From Bacteroidota bacterium (GTDB lineage Bacteria > Bacteroidota > Bacteroidia > Chitinophagales > UBA2359): a stretch of DNA of 7,288 bases. The notes under the pieces are model-generated. The model did not search any database and was not told the DNA's origin. It was given only the letters and a program-made list of their open reading frames with translations. Shown in pieces: positions 1-6,696 of the stretch. The stretch covers positions 1 through 7,288 of the forward strand of contig JAHDGT010000225.1 of NCBI GenBank assembly GCA_020631675.1, read 5' to 3'. A program made the position numbers and the translations under genes. Each line of letters begins with the position of its first letter. Position 1 is the stretch's first letter.

Positions 1-85
1 TACGCCTGCCAAACAGCAGCAGGCAGGGGCTGAATTTTAACGGATAGCCCGGTACCCTGCCGCAGGCGGGTATGCGCCCTGATTA
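1..85 (-). repeat. Structured dispersed repeat, left copy (inverted relative to right copy)
   Basis: Read on the minus strand, 54-39 is TACCGGGCTATCCGTT, identical over 16 bases to 7134-7149 on the plus strand. The similarity continues, with a 2-base gap, through a CTGCTGCT tract to a shared GGCAGG (27-22 here). Two hairpins flank the core. One is 53-57/68-72 (TACCC/GGGTA) with an inner GCC/GGC (59-61/65-67). The other is 5-10/22-27 (CCTGCC/GGCAGG). The element may run off the left edge of the window. No ORF, transposase or target duplication is visible. Its family identity is not established here. Confidence 0.7.
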
Positions 86-132
86 AATTGATCATCATAC
101 TTAATAACGATATTACCTAAATATTTTTACCA

Positions 133-2163
133 ATGAGAAAAACGCTACTTACGTTTTGCTTTACTATGATCGCTTGTACGACTTTGGTGTTCGGGCAGGC
201 GCAGCGTTATGCTTTGTTCGAGCATTTCACGAATACGGGTTGTGGCCCTTGTGCGGTTCAGAACCCTGCTTTTGAAGCATTTTACGCGGAGAACAACACG
301 AGTTGTCACCACATTTCTTACCACCCGAGTTTCCCGTCTTCTAGTGATCCTTTTTACTTGGATAATACATCGGAAAATACGGATCGTTTGTACTATTATG
401 AGGTAGGCGGTGTGCCAACTATGATCGCCAGTGGTACAGATATTGGTGGTCCTGGTTCTGTAACAGAAAGTACGGTCACTTCTATTGCTGCGGGTGGTAG
501 TCCGGTAGCTATTGATGTGGACGTGGAGGGTACGGATGTTACCGTTAGCGTTTCTGCTTTCGGCGCGGTACCTGAAGCGGATTGGAAATTACGCGTGGCT
601 GTTGTGGAAGGCTATATTGAGTTCGCTTCTGCTCCGGGTTCTAATGGAGAGACGCATTTCTTGAATGTGTTCCGTGAGTTCACTACGGGTTCCGCGGGTG
701 AGGATTTCAATGCACCTGAGGTGGGTTCTTCTAATGAGTACACCTATAGCTTTACTATGGGCGCGGACTGGGATCCTGCTGAGATCTACGCAGTGGCTTT
801 TATTCAGCGTGATGATACGCAAGAGGTATTGAACTCTGGTTCTTCTCGCGATTGGAAAGTGAGCTTTAGTCCTACGACCCCGACTTTCCAAGCGGGTGAG
901 CCGGGTATGGCTTTGGACTTTGATGGTACGATGAGCTTTGGCGATGCGTCTACTTTAGTAGCGGTTGATGTTGAAGTGAGCGCGCCTTCTGATTGGACGG
1001 CTTCTGTAACTACACCTTTAGGTAGCTTGCCATTGGCTTCTTTCCCTACTACAATTGATTTCACGGCTGGAGATGGTAGTCCGCTAGGCATGAGCATTAC
1101 GCCTAATAGCTATGGCTTGGGGCAGTACACCATCATTTTGAGTAATCCTGACTTCCCGGATATTTCTAAGCGTTACACTTTTACGGTGAACAATGGCGTG
1201 ACGGACTTGATCGTGGGTACGGATCCTGCTTTCTATGAGACTTATACTACGGCATTGACAGAGGTGAACTCTCGTGTAGGTGTGGTTGATGCGGCTTTGT
1301 TCCCTTCTTACTACGCTGCGGGCACTTTGGAGGATGTGATGAACATCTATTATGTGGTATCTTGGAGTAATGGTTTCCCTGCTTTCACGGATACACAAGT
1401 GGGTGTTTTGGCCGACTTCTGCGATAAAGGCGGTAACCTATTAATGACCGGTCAGGATATTGGCTGGGACACTTGGGATACCGCGAGCGGCTTGGCGAAT
1501 GGTACACCAACCACTCAGGCTTTCTATACGGACTATTTACAGTCGGAGTATTTGGATGATGGTAATAATGATTCTGGTTCTGTGGGTCCTAACTTTGGTG
1601 TGGACGATTATGGAACGGGTGACTTACCTGTTGGTTTCATCTATCCGGTTTATGGTAGTGGTACTTCTGGTGCTTACATCTACCCGGATGTGATCCAGCC
1701 TACTACGGATGATGGCGAGGTGATCTGTTTGTACAATAATGATGATGAACTACCAGGTGCGGTTCGTGCGGATAATGGTACCTTCAAAATGGTGTACATT
1801 GGTATTGGTCTGGAAATGACGGACGCGAGCTTCGCTACGCCTTTCTTACAGATCACGCATGATTGGTTCTACGATGGCGTAAGCACAGAAGACTATGATG
1901 CTTTGATCGGTCAGTTGAATTTACAGGCTGCTCCGAATCCTGCTAATGCGTATACGGTTGTTTCTTTTGAAGCGAATGAGGCAGCTACGCAATTGCAGTT
2001 GATGGACATTAGCGGTCGTACGATCATGACCAATCGTGTGGATGCGGGAACTTCTCAAGTTACACTTACTACTTCTGGCTTAGCTGCTGGTACGTATTTC
2101 TACCAGTTGTTAGACGCACAAGGCAAAGTGATCGCTACGGATAAGTTGGCGGTGACGCATTAA
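133..2163 (+). CDS. Secreted Omp28/thioredoxin-like protein with GATase1-like domain and T9SS type A sorting domain
   Basis: A 676-residue exported protein. Residues 1-21 are a Sec signal peptide (basic MRK, hydrophobic core, likely cleavage after VFG). Residues 26-120 are thioredoxin-like: CGPC at 37-40 after a FEHFTNTG strand, and the cis-Pro motif GVPT at 93-96. Together with the following beta-rich part to about 245 (HFLNVFRE, ending near SRDWKV), this resembles Omp28-related outer membrane proteins. Residues 250-355 look Ig-like. Residues 358-582 resemble a class I glutamine amidotransferase-like fold (YYVVSW, then DKGGNLLMTGQDIGWD at 431-446), but I see no clear Cys-His-Glu triad, so enzymatic activity is doubtful. 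Residues 597-676 form the T9SS type A domain (PNP 601-603, DISGR, GLAAGTYFYQL). The protein is therefore probably released or surface-anchored by T9SS. The redox activity of CGPC is inferred. I see no good promoter or Shine-Dalgarno in the 47 bases before the ATG. A strong terminator follows, so it is probably monocistronic. The substrate is unknown. Confidence 0.88.
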   Translation: MRKTLLTFCFTMIACTTLVFGQAQRYALFEHFTNTGCGPCAVQNPAFEAFYAENNTSCHHISYHPSFPSSSDPFYLDNTSENTDRLYYYEVGGVPTMIASGTDIGGPGSVTESTVTSIAAGGSPVAIDVDVEGTDVTVSVSAFGAVPEADWKLRVAVVEGYIEFASAPGSNGETHFLNVFREFTTGSAGEDFNAPEVGSSNEYTYSFTMGADWDPAEIYAVAFIQRDDTQEVLNSGSSRDWKVSFSPTTPTFQAGEPGMALDFDGTMSFGDASTLVAVDVEVSAPSDWTASVTTPLGSLPLASFPTTIDFTAGDGSPLGMSITPNSYGLGQYTIILSNPDFPDISKRYTFTVNNGVTDLIVGTDPAFYETYTTALTEVNSRVGVVDAALFPSYYAAGTLEDVMNIYYVVSWSNGFPAFTDTQVGVLADFCDKGGNLLMTGQDIGWDTWDTASGLANGTPTTQAFYTDYLQSEYLDDGNNDSGSVGPNFGVDDYGTGDLPVGFIYPVYGSGTSGAYIYPDVIQPTTDDGEVICLYNNDDELPGAVRADNGTFKMVYIGIGLEMTDASFATPFLQITHDWFYDGVSTEDYDALIGQLNLQAAPNPANAYTVVSFEANEAATQLQLMDISGRTIMTNRVDAGTSQVTLTTSGLAAGTYFYQLLDAQGKVIATDKLAVTH

Positions 2164-2168
2164 TTTTT

Positions 2169-2200
2169 AGACATAAGACGTAAAACTCAAGATATAAGAT
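2169..2200 (+). repeat. Degenerate tandem heptamer array (AGAYRTA type), copy 1
   Basis: The 32 bases read in phase as AGACATA, AGACGTA, AAACTCA, AGATATA and a terminal AGAT, so 4.5 units with one degenerate unit. The array lies between the stop of the Omp28-like gene and its terminator. A second array of exactly the same length and unit lies on the opposite strand at 3964-3995. Both look like members of a dispersed heptanucleotide repeat family. No function is evident. Confidence 0.6.
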
Positions 2201-2221
2201 TTTTTGTTTTAGGTCTTTTTC

Positions 2222-2261
2222 AAGGGATACCTTATTTTCGTAGGGTATCCCTTATTTTTTT
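2222..2261 (+). terminator. Rho-independent terminator after the Omp28-like gene
   Basis: A perfect 10-bp stem, AAGGGATACC (2222-2231) with GGTATCCCTT (2244-2253), closes a 12-base AT-rich loop. It is followed by A and then seven T (2255-2261). It lies about 60 bases after the stop at 2163 and ends only 24 bases before the next start codon at 2286. That leaves almost no room for a separate promoter after it. Confidence 0.85.
2233..2240 (+). promoter_or_regulatory. Possible -7 box in the terminator loop, for the gene at 2286
   Basis: TATTTTCG matches 7 of 8 positions of the Bacteroidota -7 consensus TAnnTTTG. It falls in the loop of the preceding terminator. The nearest upstream TTG (2204-2206) is 26 bases away, longer than the usual spacing of about 19-23, so support is weak. 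It is listed because nothing better precedes the gene at 2286. Confidence 0.2.
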
Positions 2262-2285
2262 AACTACACCTACACCCATGTTCCT

Positions 2286-2984
2286 ATGAAGAACTTTTTA
2301 AACACTTTACTCTTTTCTCTTTTGGCATGCAGTGGTCTATATGCACAAAATGTTGTACTTGACCCTTCTAATGTTTACAATACAGGTTGGGAAAGCAGCT
2401 TTGAGATCGTTTGTCATTCTGATGTGATCAATTTGACGACGGATTCTGTTTTTTTGACTTGGTGCAGAACACAAAATATTTTGCCGGAAGGCTGGTCGTC
2501 CTTGGTCTGTGATAAAAATAATTGCTGGGGTCCCTCTACAGATACTAAAGATTTTTCTATGGCTGCCGGTGAGGTAAATACGATGGATGTACATTTCAAT
2601 ACTGGCTTTTCCACAGGCAGCGGTTTTGTTGAAATCACAATTAAAGATGCTTTGACTGGTACGATTTTAGCGGTAAATAATTATGAGGCGGATGGCATAG
2701 AAGACTTTCCTGAAAATGTGGAGGAAAGTGCTGTTAACACAAGCATAAAAGCTTATCCAAATCCTGTTCAGCGGTATCTGAACGTTGTTTTTCCTGATGC
2801 TGCGGTTCGGTTCGAGTTAACTGACCTATATGGTCGAATAGTAGAAGGGAATAGTCTATCAGAAGGACAAGCCAAATTTGTCCAGATTCCGACAGCTGAG
2901 TTGAATGCAGGAAACTATTTCATTCACTATTACGATAATAATGGTAAGCAGATGGCTAGCCGAGCTTTCGTGAAAATCGATTAG
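2286..2984 (+). CDS. Small secreted T9SS type A protein, CDKNxCW family, paralogue 1
   Basis: A 232-residue protein whose family I do not recognise by name. Residues 1-20 are a signal peptide (MKNFLN, hydrophobic core, cleavage LYA-QN). Residues 25-135 form a beta-rich, probably Ig-like domain with FLTWCRTQ, then GWSSLVCDKNNCWGP (C75 and C80, a likely disulfide), then GEVNTMDVHF and GSGFVEITIK. Residues 150-232 are a T9SS type A sorting domain (YPNP 157-160, LTDLYGR 178-184, ELNAGNYFIHY). The next gene encodes a clear paralogue: residues 68-120 match it at 35 of 53 positions by eye. The start ATGA at 2286 overlaps the stop of a three-codon reading frame (ATG at 2278). There is no evident Shine-Dalgarno. 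Expression may come from read-through of the upstream terminator or from a promoter overlapping it. Export through T9SS is well supported; the role outside the cell is unknown, with no catalytic motif visible. Confidence 0.88.
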   Translation: MKNFLNTLLFSLLACSGLYAQNVVLDPSNVYNTGWESSFEIVCHSDVINLTTDSVFLTWCRTQNILPEGWSSLVCDKNNCWGPSTDTKDFSMAAGEVNTMDVHFNTGFSTGSGFVEITIKDALTGTILAVNNYEADGIEDFPENVEESAVNTSIKAYPNPVQRYLNVVFPDAAVRFELTDLYGRIVEGNSLSEGQAKFVQIPTAELNAGNYFIHYYDNNGKQMASRAFVKID

Positions 2985-3061
2985 CAAAATAAAAAGTGCT
3001 AAATGTCGTTAAGTCGGCTTTTTACTGAAGTGGCAATGACACATTTTACTTGGATATTCTT

Positions 3062-3069
3062 TACATTTG
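3062..3069 (+). promoter_or_regulatory. Candidate Bacteroidota -7 promoter box for the gene at 3121
   Basis: TACATTTG is a perfect match to TAnnTTTG. It lies 51 bases upstream of the ATG at 3121, which implies a leader of about 45 nt. I cannot find a TTG at the usual -33 spacing (3040-3042 is CAC), and the TTG at 3050-3052 is too close. The box also argues against starting the protein at the TTG at 3067, which is part of the box itself. Confidence 0.45.
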
Positions 3070-3120
3070 AACAATAGAGGCAGCATGCTGTTTCTCACAA
3101 CAAGAAAACAACATTTCGAT

Positions 3121-3804
3121 ATGAAAAAGACTATACTTTCTCTCTTATTTTCTATGGCAGCTACTGTAGCGGTTTTCGCTCAGGATGTTAACGTAACGCC
3201 TAATCCCGCATATGCGAATGGCACAAATGAGGACATTGAAGTGGTCGCTTATTCTGAGGTAGTGAACAACACCAGTGAGACCATTACTTTGACTTGGACA
3301 CGTACCGTTGAAAATCTGGATAATGACGGCTGGGCAACTTTAGTTTGTGATAAGAATTCTTGCTGGGCACCTTTCACTAGTACAAAAGATTTTGAACTGG
3401 CACCAGGTGAAGCGGGAACAATGGATGTACACTTCCAGAATATGTTCTCTGTAGGTTCGGGTTATGTAGAGATCGAAATTAAGAACACCGCAACTGGTGA
3501 GGTTTATGCCGTTGGTGAGTATTCTGCTGATGCTGTTGTTGGTATCGAAGAGGCTGTTGTTAATACCATCAACATCTACCCTAACCCTGCTCGCGACATC
3601 TTGAATATGGAGCTGAGTGAAGGTATTGCTCGTGTAGAGTTGTTCAACTTATTAGGTCAGCGCATCCAGTTTTTAGATGTGAACAATGGTGATGATCTAA
3701 AGTCAATCAATACGACCGACTTAACTGAAGGCATGTACTTCGTTAACTTCTATGGTCACAACAATGAGGCTATTGACAGCCGTGTTTTCTCTAAAATCGA
3801 CTAA
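3121..3804 (+). CDS. Small secreted T9SS type A protein, CDKNxCW family, paralogue 2
   Basis: A 227-residue protein from the ATG at 3121. An in-frame TTG at 3067 would add 18 residues in front of the signal peptide and is rejected, because MKKTILSLLFSMAATVAVFA is a normal signal peptide with cleavage FA-QD. Residues 22-135 mirror the upstream gene product: LTWTRT, GWATLVCDKNSCWAP (C76, C81), PGEAGTMDVHF, GSGYVEIEIK. The T9SS type A domain spans about 146-227 (YPNP 153-156, LFNLLGQR, LTEGMYFVNFYG, ending KID like its paralogue). Tandem duplication is the simplest origin. The paralogue has an extra Cys pair (C43, C60) that is replaced here by Ala and Thr. A candidate promoter lies at 3062-3069 and a very strong terminator follows at 3855, so it can be transcribed alone. 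The protein is extracellular or surface-bound; its molecular function is unknown. Confidence 0.9.
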   Translation: MKKTILSLLFSMAATVAVFAQDVNVTPNPAYANGTNEDIEVVAYSEVVNNTSETITLTWTRTVENLDNDGWATLVCDKNSCWAPFTSTKDFELAPGEAGTMDVHFQNMFSVGSGYVEIEIKNTATGEVYAVGEYSADAVVGIEEAVVNTINIYPNPARDILNMELSEGIARVELFNLLGQRIQFLDVNNGDDLKSINTTDLTEGMYFVNFYGHNNEAIDSRVFSKID

Positions 3805-3854
3805 TCAAACAATCTTTAAGTTTTACTTAATCGCTAAGCGAATTATAGTGTAAC

Positions 3855-3894
3855 AAAAAGCCCCGATGAATGTCTTATTCATTGGGGCTTTTTT
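3855..3894 (+). terminator. Very strong rho-independent terminator, potentially bidirectional
   Basis: The arms 3855-3871 and 3877-3893 form a 17-bp stem with one G-T wobble (AAAAAGCCCC then ATGAAT, against ATTCAT then GGGGCTTTTT) around the 5-base loop GTCTT. The T tract is 3889-3894. The A tract on the left arm would act as a T tract on the other strand. It ends the secreted-protein block and insulates it from pabB. Confidence 0.93.
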
Positions 3895-3963
3895 ATGTCC
3901 TAACTTTATCATTCATTCCAAGTTGTGAAACATGAGAGCATTTCTCCAAATCCCGAGAGATCG

Positions 3964-3995
3964 GTCTTATGTGTTACGTCTTATATCTTATGTCT
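3964..3995 (-). repeat. Degenerate tandem heptamer array (AGAYRTA type), copy 2, overlapping the pabB start
   Basis: On the minus strand the 32 bases read in phase as AGACATA, AGATATA, AGACGTA, ACACATA and AGAC, so 4.5 units. Length and phase equal those of the array at 2169-2200, but the orientation is opposite. The last unit on the plus strand (TATGTCT) contains the chosen pabB start codon at 3990. Three units (21 bases) separate it from an in-frame ATG at 3969. Confidence 0.6.
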
Positions 3996-5327
3996 CAAAA
4001 AAAGCAACTACACCCCTACTCCTACCCCATCTCCCCCGCTTCCCTTCCAAATTGGAAGCGACTTTTATTGCATTGGAGCAAACAGTTTCCGCAAGCACTT
4101 TTCTTAGACAGCAACCAATACCAACAAGACCAATTCGCCCGCTATGAAGTATTATTAGGAGTCAGTTCAAATACAGAATCTACTTTGCATCACAAATATA
4201 ACTGCAATAAAGACCTTTTTAAAGCCTTGAACAAGCTCCACGATTCCAATTGGCTTTTCGGGCATTTGACTTATGAACTGAAGGATCTGATAGAACCCCA
4301 GCTTTCTTCTCACTTAGCTGATGCCTTAAATTTTCCAATGGCCCATTTCTTTGAGGCGGAAATAGTGGTGCAAATACCAAAATCAGCCAATGAACTCCTC
4401 ATTTTGGCGACAGATGATGAAACGGCTGGTCGGGTATTCCAAGCCATTGCTTTAACCTATATGGACTTAGCTGAACCAATACCTCAGCAAGTACCTATAG
4501 CACTCAAAGCCAGAACAACAAAAGCAGCTTATTTAGAAAAGCTACACGCACTCAAAGCCCACATTCAAAGGGGTGATATTTACGAAGTCAACTTATGCCA
4601 GGAGTTTTATGCGGAAGACGTATCACTGGATCCCGTTTATACCTTCGAAGAACTCAACAATATAGGGAAAGCCCCCTTCTCGGCTTTCTATAAACTCCAG
4701 TCGCATTATCTACTCTGTGCCAGTCCAGAACGCTATCTACAAAAGGAAAATAGCACGCTACGCTCCCAACCCATAAAAGGCACCATTAAAAGAGGAAAAA
4801 ACAAGCAGGAAGACAACACTTTGCAAAACAAATTACTTGCCAGCAAAAAAGACAAATCAGAAAATGTAATGATCGTGGATCTGGTGCGCAATGATCTGAC
4901 CCGATGTGCCAAGCTAGGTTCTATAAAAGTAGCAGAGTTATTCGGTTTGTATAGCTTCAATACCGTCCATCACCTCATATCCACCATAGTTTGTGAGATG
5001 GAAGAAGGTCTGCCTTTTACCGAAGCATTTCAAGCCAGTTTCCCTATGGGCAGCATGACAGGCGCACCCAAAGTGAGTGCCATGCAATTGATCGAAAAGC
5101 ATGAAGACCGCAGAAGAGGTTTGTATTCGGGTTCGGTAGGCTATATCGACCCGAATGGCGATTTTGATTTTAATGTGGTGATCCGTTCCCTGCTCTATAA
5201 TGCCGAGAACCAATACCTATCCTGTCAAGTTGGAGGTGCCATCACCCACTATTCTGATCCCGAATCAGAATACGAAGAATGTTTATTAAAAGCCGAGGGA
5301 GTAATGCGGGCTTTGGGAGCTATCTAA
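3990..5327 (+). CDS. pabB: Aminodeoxychorismate synthase component I (PabB)
   Basis: A 445-residue chorismate-binding enzyme. With ammonia from the glutaminase PabA it converts chorismate to 4-amino-4-deoxychorismate for p-aminobenzoate and folate synthesis in the cytoplasm. Numbered from the ATG at 3990, the family motifs appear in order: GDIYEVNLCQ 195-204, SPERYL 245-250, PIKGT 261-265, ENVMIVDLVRNDL 291-303, VHHLIST near 326, GSMTGAPK 354-361, and VGGAITHYSDPESEYEE ending in the conserved KA at 434-435. The Lys in PIKGT (263) marks PabB, since anthranilate synthase TrpE normally has Ala there. The N-terminal region with FLDSNQ is typical of stand-alone Bacteroidota PabB, and no PabA domain is fused. 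The start at 3990 (MSQKK) is preferred to the in-frame ATG at 3969, whose extra seven residues come from a heptamer repeat. No Shine-Dalgarno or clear promoter is visible. pabA and pabC are not in the window. Confidence 0.95.
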   Translation: MSQKKQLHPYSYPISPASLPNWKRLLLHWSKQFPQALFLDSNQYQQDQFARYEVLLGVSSNTESTLHHKYNCNKDLFKALNKLHDSNWLFGHLTYELKDLIEPQLSSHLADALNFPMAHFFEAEIVVQIPKSANELLILATDDETAGRVFQAIALTYMDLAEPIPQQVPIALKARTTKAAYLEKLHALKAHIQRGDIYEVNLCQEFYAEDVSLDPVYTFEELNNIGKAPFSAFYKLQSHYLLCASPERYLQKENSTLRSQPIKGTIKRGKNKQEDNTLQNKLLASKKDKSENVMIVDLVRNDLTRCAKLGSIKVAELFGLYSFNTVHHLISTIVCEMEEGLPFTEAFQASFPMGSMTGAPKVSAMQLIEKHEDRRRGLYSGSVGYIDPNGDFDFNVVIRSLLYNAENQYLSCQVGGAITHYSDPESEYEECLLKAEGVMRALGAI

Positions 5328-5361
5328 GCAAGCTCATTGTCAACTATATAAAAAGAAAAAA

Positions 5362-5462
5362 CTTTGTGCCCCTTAGTGTACTTCGTTCTTTGTGGTCAGC
5401 AAAAAATCATGCTTTAGCTAACATTTTACCACAAAAAAGACACGAAGAAAATCAAGACAAAG
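5362..5462. repeat. Inverted pair of CACnAAG-type repeats between convergent genes
   Basis: The minus-strand reading of 5362-5396 and the plus-strand reading of 5428-5462 are both 35 bases. Both begin ACCACAAA and end ACAAAG, with a less conserved middle of CGAAG/CACTAAG-like words. The inner ends pair as TTCTTTGTGGT (5386-5396) against ACCACAAAAAA (5428-5438), 10 of 11, around a 31-base loop. No T tract follows on either strand, so it is not a canonical terminator for pabB or for the convergent lipoprotein gene. It looks like a dispersed low-complexity repeat. Confidence 0.5.
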
Positions 5463-5487
5463 ATACGATCTCATGTCTTAGAAAATA

Positions 5488-6576
5488 TCAATTACAAAAC
5501 GGATAAGAAGTCTCCGATGGGTGTACGGCGAAGCCTAAATGCCCGGTCAATTCACCGCAAGCGATCTCATTGGTCGTTAAAATATCCAGCTCTACATTTT
5601 CAACGGTCTTAAAAAAGCGACTGCTAAAAATACCCAAGCCGCCTTGAATATTGGTGTACTCAGGTTGTACCTGCGTAGCAGAAATGCCCAATTGCGCGAA
5701 ACTCACATCATTGTACTTCTGTAGCTCCTCTCCTGAGACCGAGAAAAAGAAATCCATATTAATGATATCACGCTGTTTCACATCTTCCGTAGGCTCAGGC
5801 ACACCTGCTAAAATAAAATTGAAGAATGTCTCTTGTGTGATTTTATACTCTAAGCTATTGCCTTGCTGATTATCATTATCCTCAAAACCACTGAACATCG
5901 ACTTACTGAAAGTCTTCGTTTCCGTGATCTGCTCACCCGCCGCATTCACTCGCTGCTCGCTATAATCCATTGAAACCACTAAATCATAAGTCGCCGCATT
6001 CGGAGAAGGCTTCCATTTCACCAAATAGTCAAACTCGGTAAAATTCAAGAAATCACCCGTTTCAGGTCTGGAAATCTTAAAATCGCTAACGATCGGTGTT
6101 TCAGAAGCCACGAATTGACCATCGCCCACACTCACTACGATCTCATAGATCTTCTCATTGTCCTCATTCTCATCAATCTCTAACTGATTGATCGGCTCAT
6201 CCGTCTTGTATAAGTAGTAAGGCGAATCCGCGAAAACACCCTCTTCTTTGTAAATATCTTCTTCAGCAGCATCCACACGCTCCAGACCGATCGTCTTGTC
6301 CACATTGCCGCTGGCCTTGCGTATTTCCCTCAAAATCACGGAAATATCCTGATTGTGGTACACAGAATCCGCCACTGCGGCCATGTCTATAGCACTCACA
6401 TCCTCACTCAAAAATGCCTTATTCACCTTCACATATTGCGTAGGTGCGGAAGCATCCAACAAACCATAAACCACAGTTACCTCTTGCCACTCATCAGCAA
6501 TATCAAAATCAGTGGTACAAGCAGACCATGCTCCTAAAATCAGCACGAAACACAAAAACGACAATATCTTTTTCAT
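5488..6576 (-). CDS. Probable outer-membrane lipoprotein, DUF4249-like (family tentative)
   Basis: A 362-residue lipoprotein. Residues 1-19 are a signal peptide ending in a lipobox-like WSAC with lipidated Cys20. The residues after it (TTDFD) are acidic and resemble the lipoprotein export signals that send Bacteroidota lipoproteins to the cell surface (inference). The mature start (VTVVYGLLDA, then QYVKVNKAFL at 48-56), a middle Fn3/Ig-like stretch (about 160-235, LVKWKPSPNAATYDLVVS) and a late NIQGGLGIFSSR (309-320) recall the layout of DUF4249 lipoproteins. Cys340 and Cys361 could pair near the C-terminus. DUF4249 genes often sit beside TonB-dependent receptors, but none is in this window. 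The start is the only Met before the signal peptide. It is convergent with pabB, and a -7-like box lies just upstream. The ligand or function is unknown. Confidence 0.82.
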   Translation of the reverse strand: MKKILSFLCFVLILGAWSACTTDFDIADEWQEVTVVYGLLDASAPTQYVKVNKAFLSEDVSAIDMAAVADSVYHNQDISVILREIRKASGNVDKTIGLERVDAAEEDIYKEEGVFADSPYYLYKTDEPINQLEIDENEDNEKIYEIVVSVGDGQFVASETPIVSDFKISRPETGDFLNFTEFDYLVKWKPSPNAATYDLVVSMDYSEQRVNAAGEQITETKTFSKSMFSGFEDNDNQQGNSLEYKITQETFFNFILAGVPEPTEDVKQRDIINMDFFFSVSGEELQKYNDVSFAQLGISATQVQPEYTNIQGGLGIFSSRFFKTVENVELDILTTNEIACGELTGHLGFAVHPSETSYPFCN

Positions 6577-6582
6577 AGGTTG

Positions 6583-6590
6583 CGAAGATA
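6583..6590 (-). promoter_or_regulatory. Possible -7 box for the lipoprotein gene
   Basis: On the minus strand TATCTTCG matches TAnnTTTG at 7 of 8 positions and ends six bases before the ATG at 6576. Transcription from it would start at or beside the start codon, giving a nearly leaderless mRNA. No TTG is present at a proper -33 distance; the nearest is more than 30 bases upstream. A weak call. Confidence 0.3.
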
Positions 6591-6696
6591 AGCATTGAAT
6601 AAGAGAGCCTCTACATCTAAAAGCAATAATAACATCTTGTAACTATTTAGATTGGGGCTTTTGTGATGAAAAATCAAGCTTTTTGTTCTTAGACGA

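Noticed and set aside
589..1398. Open frames on the minus strand inside the large secreted-protein gene
   Set aside because: They are shadows of the strong plus-strand coding sequence and lack motifs or plausible starts.
2286..2330. Lipobox-like LLAC at residues 12-15 of the first CDKNxCW protein
   Set aside because: The paralogue has no Cys there, a signal peptidase I site (LYA-QN) follows, and a C-terminal T9SS domain fits a soluble T9SS cargo better than a lipoprotein.
2991..3023. AAAAAG...CTTTTT possible terminator between the paralogues
   Set aside because: Only six A-T-rich pairs plus a wobble, a long unpaired interior and a short T run. Too weak to call.
3067..3120. An 18-residue N-terminal extension of the second CDKNxCW protein
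   Set aside because: It would start with TTG inside a perfect -7 promoter box and would bury a normal signal peptide behind a polar extension.
3990..5327. Assignment as anthranilate synthase TrpE
   Set aside because: The motif is PIKGT with Lys, typical of PabB, whereas TrpE has Ala. There are also no trp genes nearby.
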